Below are positions 60,820-64,000 of a DNA stretch of 64,000 nucleotides, piece by piece. The DNA lies in assembly GCA_034509495.1 (NCBI GenBank), contig CM067512.1:6890468-6954467 (forward strand), written 5' to 3'. The stretch comes from Acestrorhynchus altus. Taxonomy: Eukaryota; Chordata; Actinopteri; Characiformes; Acestrorhynchidae. Position 1 is the first letter of the stretch. Every line of letters begins with the position of its first letter. The translations under genes and the position numbers were made by a program. Below the pieces are notes generated by a model. It was not told the origin of the DNA and did no database searches. It worked only from the letters and a program-made list of their open reading frames with translations.

Positions 60820-61070
60820 CTCCAAGTGGATCTCCGAGTCTAATGTGCTAGCAGTATGGGCAAAGGAACGTAGATTTGAATCACGTGTGATGCTGCTTGG
60901 CATCAGCAGCTGGAGTCTGAGAGAGCATGCTGGGTGGCTAACATCTGTTAGCCCTTTTATTGGAGCTGGGAACTTGGCAATGATCCAATAGCGCAGTTCA
61001 AAAAGAGGTGGTGGCTGGCTTCACGTGTATCAGAGGGAGCATGTGCTTGTCTTCACACCTTCTAGTGTTG
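60820..61070 (+). mobile_element. tRNA-derived SINE, a different family
   Basis: GAGTCTAATGTGCTAGCAGT forms an A-box-like region, and TAGATTTGAATCACG (from 60871) a B-box-like one. The body contains GCATCAGCAGCTGGAGTC, TGAGAGAGCATGCTGGGTGG and a terminal CATGTGCTTGTCTTCACACC. The architecture fits a fish SINE of a third type, unlike 7333-7565 and 50517-50750. No clear tail. Confidence 0.6.
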
Positions 61071-61229
61071 GGAAAATAATTCATGATGGAAAAGGATTTG
61101 ATTTAACTGGGTTGGGTAATTGGCACTTCACTTTTTTAAAAAAACTTTAAATTCTTCTCTTTTGTTAATCATCATCTTCTAAAAAGTTTTGTTCATGTCC
61201 ACTTTGTGGCAGAATTTAGATGAGCAAAG

Positions 61230-62065
61230 AAACCCAGACATCCTTGTGCCCACCCACTTCCACAGACTCCTCTTGTGGGATCCTCAGTCATCCCTGGCCA
61301 GCTAAGATACATAATCCCACCAGTGGGTATTCGGTCTTTCCTGGAGACTCCTCCCATTTGGTTGTGCCTGGTACACCTCCAACAAGAGGCAAAAACAAAA
61401 CATCATTATTAGATGCATGAACCACCTCTTTGTCTCCTCTCAGTGTAAACAAGCTGTGGCTCCACTTTGAGCCTCGCCTGAATATCAGAGCTTCTCATCC
61501 CATGATGAAGAATGAGCTCAGCTACACAGCAGGGAAAACTCATTGCAGCTTTTATCTGCAATCTTGTTCTCCGTTCATTACCTGAATTCCTGGCCACAGG
61601 TGATGGTAGGGTAATAGATCAACTGGTAAATCAAGAGCTTTGCTTTATGGCTCAGCTCCGTATTCCTGCAGTTAGGTATAGCTGGCCTGTGGCAGCTGCC
61701 ACACCTAACCTGTTGTTGATCTCACAATCTCTGTTCCCATCACTCATGAACAAGACACTGAGACACTTCAACTTCTCCAGTCCTTCACTCTGAGGGGAGT
61801 AAGCTGTTTAAGGATACAAACTTGGCCTCAGACCAAGCTGATTCTTATTCTCACCTCTTGAGGCTCACAAGTACAGTCTTCTCTGCAAGGAAGCCAGAAG
61901 GACAACATTTGCAACCATCATAGACATAACCCCCTGGTCCCCCTGCCAGAATGTCTCCATGCTATCCTTTCCATGAATATCACAAACAGGAACAGAAACA
62001 AGCCACAACCCTGACTAACTCTGTCGAGGGCCAACACTGAACAAGTTTTATTTAATGCTGAGAAT
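61230..62065 (-). mobile_element. LINE reverse-transcriptase relic (C-terminal part)
   Basis: The minus-strand frame at 61597-61409 includes RSSDIQARLKVEPQL, the conserved region downstream of the reverse transcriptase in a very abundant fish non-LTR element. Upstream on the same strand, interrupted frames give SQGCGLFLFLFVIFMERIAW (the RQGCPLSP..F motif, near 62030) and sequence around the expected FADD position. Many stops and frameshifts show long inactivity. The RT active-site motif is not intact. Confidence 0.75.
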
Positions 62066-62101
62066 ACAGGCAAAGCTCTCACATTGAGTGCAAGGACTGC
62101 A

Positions 62102-62103
<2 letters not shown>

Positions 62104-62173
<70 letters not shown>
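62104..62173. repeat. (TA)n-(TG)n microsatellite
   Basis: About 57 bp of (TA)n followed by a short (TG)n. Confidence 0.96.
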
Positions 62174-62179
62174 ATAAAA

Positions 62180-62810
62180 AACAAAATATATATGCATTGT
62201 AATATAACAGAATTTATATATTTGAATGCTTGAGATGTTTGATGTATGTTGTATGTTTGATGCTTCAAACTATAAAAGTTTGCAGAAATTGAGGCGAAGA
62301 AAACACCATCTATGCTCCTAAATCTGAATAGACGGGTCAAATTGATGCCATTCCAAATACATTCGTTTCCCTTTGACTAAGTTGAGTAATCCTTTAAATA
62401 ATAAAAGCCATGTAACCATGTTCTGTACATGTGCATTTCACAGGAATAAAGATTATGTCATTATCATTACTATAATAGGGTCTCTTACAGAACGTTCTAC
62501 GGAGGCGTGATAATCTTCCTTCAAGTCACATAAAATCATCAAATGACTGCCTTTTCAAAATCTGTGAATGTCTTCAGTACGACTCTCTTTGTGCCGTCAG
62601 TGGAGGGACTGCCTTGGAATGTTGTAGGACCTGAGCTTCCTTTTGCCTCTTCTTTAATAAGTAAATGTGAAGCACATGAAACTGAAAACACACTGAGGTA
62701 ACACACTGCTGCCCTTCTTACTCTAACTGGACTAATTTTGCCACGATGTATGTTATAGTAATGTAAGTAGTTGTTACTCTGCACATATGTGTCATTTTGG
62801 ATCAGATTGG
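62180..62810. other. No gene seen
   Basis: Unique sequence with minus-strand frames of 78-81 codons and no recognised motif. Confidence 0.45.
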
Positions 62811-62814
62811 TTGC

Positions 62815-63165
62815 AACATGGATGTAAACATTGATGAGTGGAGTGCACGCATAAAAGCCTCAGGGATAGGTCTGGTCATGGGACTGGCCATGGCATAGTG
62901 TTTATGGATTCAAGACAAGCTCTTCAGATGGCAGCATTATGTGGACAATCCTGTTGGAAAATTGCAACACAGCGTGCATTCACTAAAGGTAGGTCCACAG
63001 GTTGCATGACCTCATGAGCTGCCTGTAATGAAGGCCAGTGGCGATCAGGCATTGTACAAAAATGCACCCCATCCATGACACCCAGCTTTCTGGATGTGTG
63101 ATATGTGACTTCAATCAGCTGATTTGGCACTGACCACAGTGCCTTCACACAAGGATTTGTTGGAC
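62815..63165 (-). mobile_element. Tc1-like transposase relic
   Basis: The minus-strand frame 63148-62924 ends with AIFQQDCPHNAA, corresponding to the FQQDNAPxHTA block that carries the second catalytic aspartate of Tc1 transposases. Further along, CCATGGCCAGTCCCATGACC near 62892 matches the LPWPxxSPDL block. The sequence between is shortened and shifted. Confidence 0.6.
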
Positions 63166-64000
63166 TTGTCCACCAAGACTAAAACTGGACTCACTGCCAT
63201 TCTGGGTTACTCCACACAGTCCGGCATTAAATGCAGTAACTAATTCTAAAGGATGTAGGATCTTTTAAAATAAACTTTGAGCATTGTGTAGCTTTCACAT
63301 CTCAGCTATTCTAGGACATATTCATGGTATTAACAGAACTACACTGCATTGTGTTTCACTAAACGTGGCAAACACTCTGAAAGTGCACCAGTTGAGACAC
63401 ATGGAGGCAGATAGGTAAATTAGCCAGTCCAAATGAGTCCTAAAATGAGGAACAGGTGTGGGTGATAATTGGGGGTGGTGCTATGCTGGAGTTGCAGCAA
63501 AAACAGGGTCAATGAGGATGGTACACGGCATGAAAAGGTCAATGAGCACCAGAAGGCTGAGGATTATGTAACATGTATATTACTCTGCTAGACAAAGTCT
63601 GTTAAATCATTGTTCCTTGAATGCATTTACATATATTTTACATTAGCTTGGAATGTTAATATCTAATACTAAGATTGATATTTGGTCCTGACTTGTGAAG
63701 AGTGGCCTTTTGCAGGCCGTTCTTCTTGATGACGATGATGATTCAGTTAATGATGTCATGAAACACTGACAGAACTGGCCCGAAGGAACTGCTTCATCAT
63801 ATAGATTTGCTGACAGACAAAGCAGCGTAACATTCTAGGACCTTCTTATCATTTCTGGGCAGTGGTGGGTGGTCACTGCGCGCATGATAGGAATACCCCC
63901 GGGACAGGGCACTAGTCCTCATTTCAACCACTAATAACCAATGCCTCCTGATCTATTATGCAGCCTTGGCATGAACTCCCAGGCAATAATGCCTTATCAT
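63166..64000. other. No gene seen; last part moderately complex
   Basis: Unique sequence. 63370-63560 (GAGGAACAGGTGTGGGTG and the following tract) resembles part of a fish dispersed repeat but was not assigned. 63690-63900 is repeat-free with TTCAGTTAATGATGTCATG and a GC-richer end. Confidence 0.4.

Overview
This 64 kb window looks like an intergenic or intronic stretch of a teleost fish genome. The evidence is a very high density of microsatellites, many decayed Tc1/mariner elements of fish type, tRNA-derived SINEs with a V-SINE-like body, LINE 3' fragments with frameshifts and stops, and a generally AT-rich background. The density of Tc1-like relics would suit an ostariophysan such as a catfish, but that is inference. 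No intact protein-coding gene, tRNA gene or rRNA gene could be supported. Nearly all open frames are translations of simple repeats, transposon relics, or chance frames.

Layout. 0-10 kb: microsatellites, one high-complexity block (3.9-4.4 kb), a V-SINE-like element (7.3-7.6 kb, minus) and a Tc1-like relic (8.6-9.0 kb). 10-20 kb: long dinucleotide and (ATC)n arrays, a retroelement-like 3' end (12.7-13.2 kb), and a high-complexity block near 15.1-15.4 kb. 20-28 kb: a canonical RE1/NRSE (REST) motif at 20087-20107, a LINE 3' end with a (GAA)n tail, a degenerate CCTAA-rich repeat field, a CNE-like block (24.7-25.2 kb), and a fold-back structure built round a (CA)n array (27.2-27.4 kb). 28.2-28.6 kb: the only CpG-dense segment in the window, hemmed in by simple repeats, with a single ambiguous base (N) at 28571. 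29-35 kb: a SINE, a Tc1 relic, a MITE with perfect 27-bp inverted ends, and about 1 kb of degenerate (ACT)n. 36-48 kb: many Tc1-like relics, including one nested inside another and one 235-bp internally deleted copy. 49-64 kb: further dispersed repeats, two more SINEs, a possible exon on the minus strand (51188-51375), a CTCF-type motif inside a CNE-like block (59.2-59.5 kb), and a LINE reverse-transcriptase relic (61.2-62.1 kb).

No genes work together here. The most plausible functional content is cis-regulatory: the RE1 motif, the CTCF motif, the CpG island and several repeat-free, TAATTA-rich blocks that resemble conserved non-coding elements. I found no convincing new genetic system. Transposon and SINE family assignments rest on remembered consensus features and visible motifs, not on a database search.
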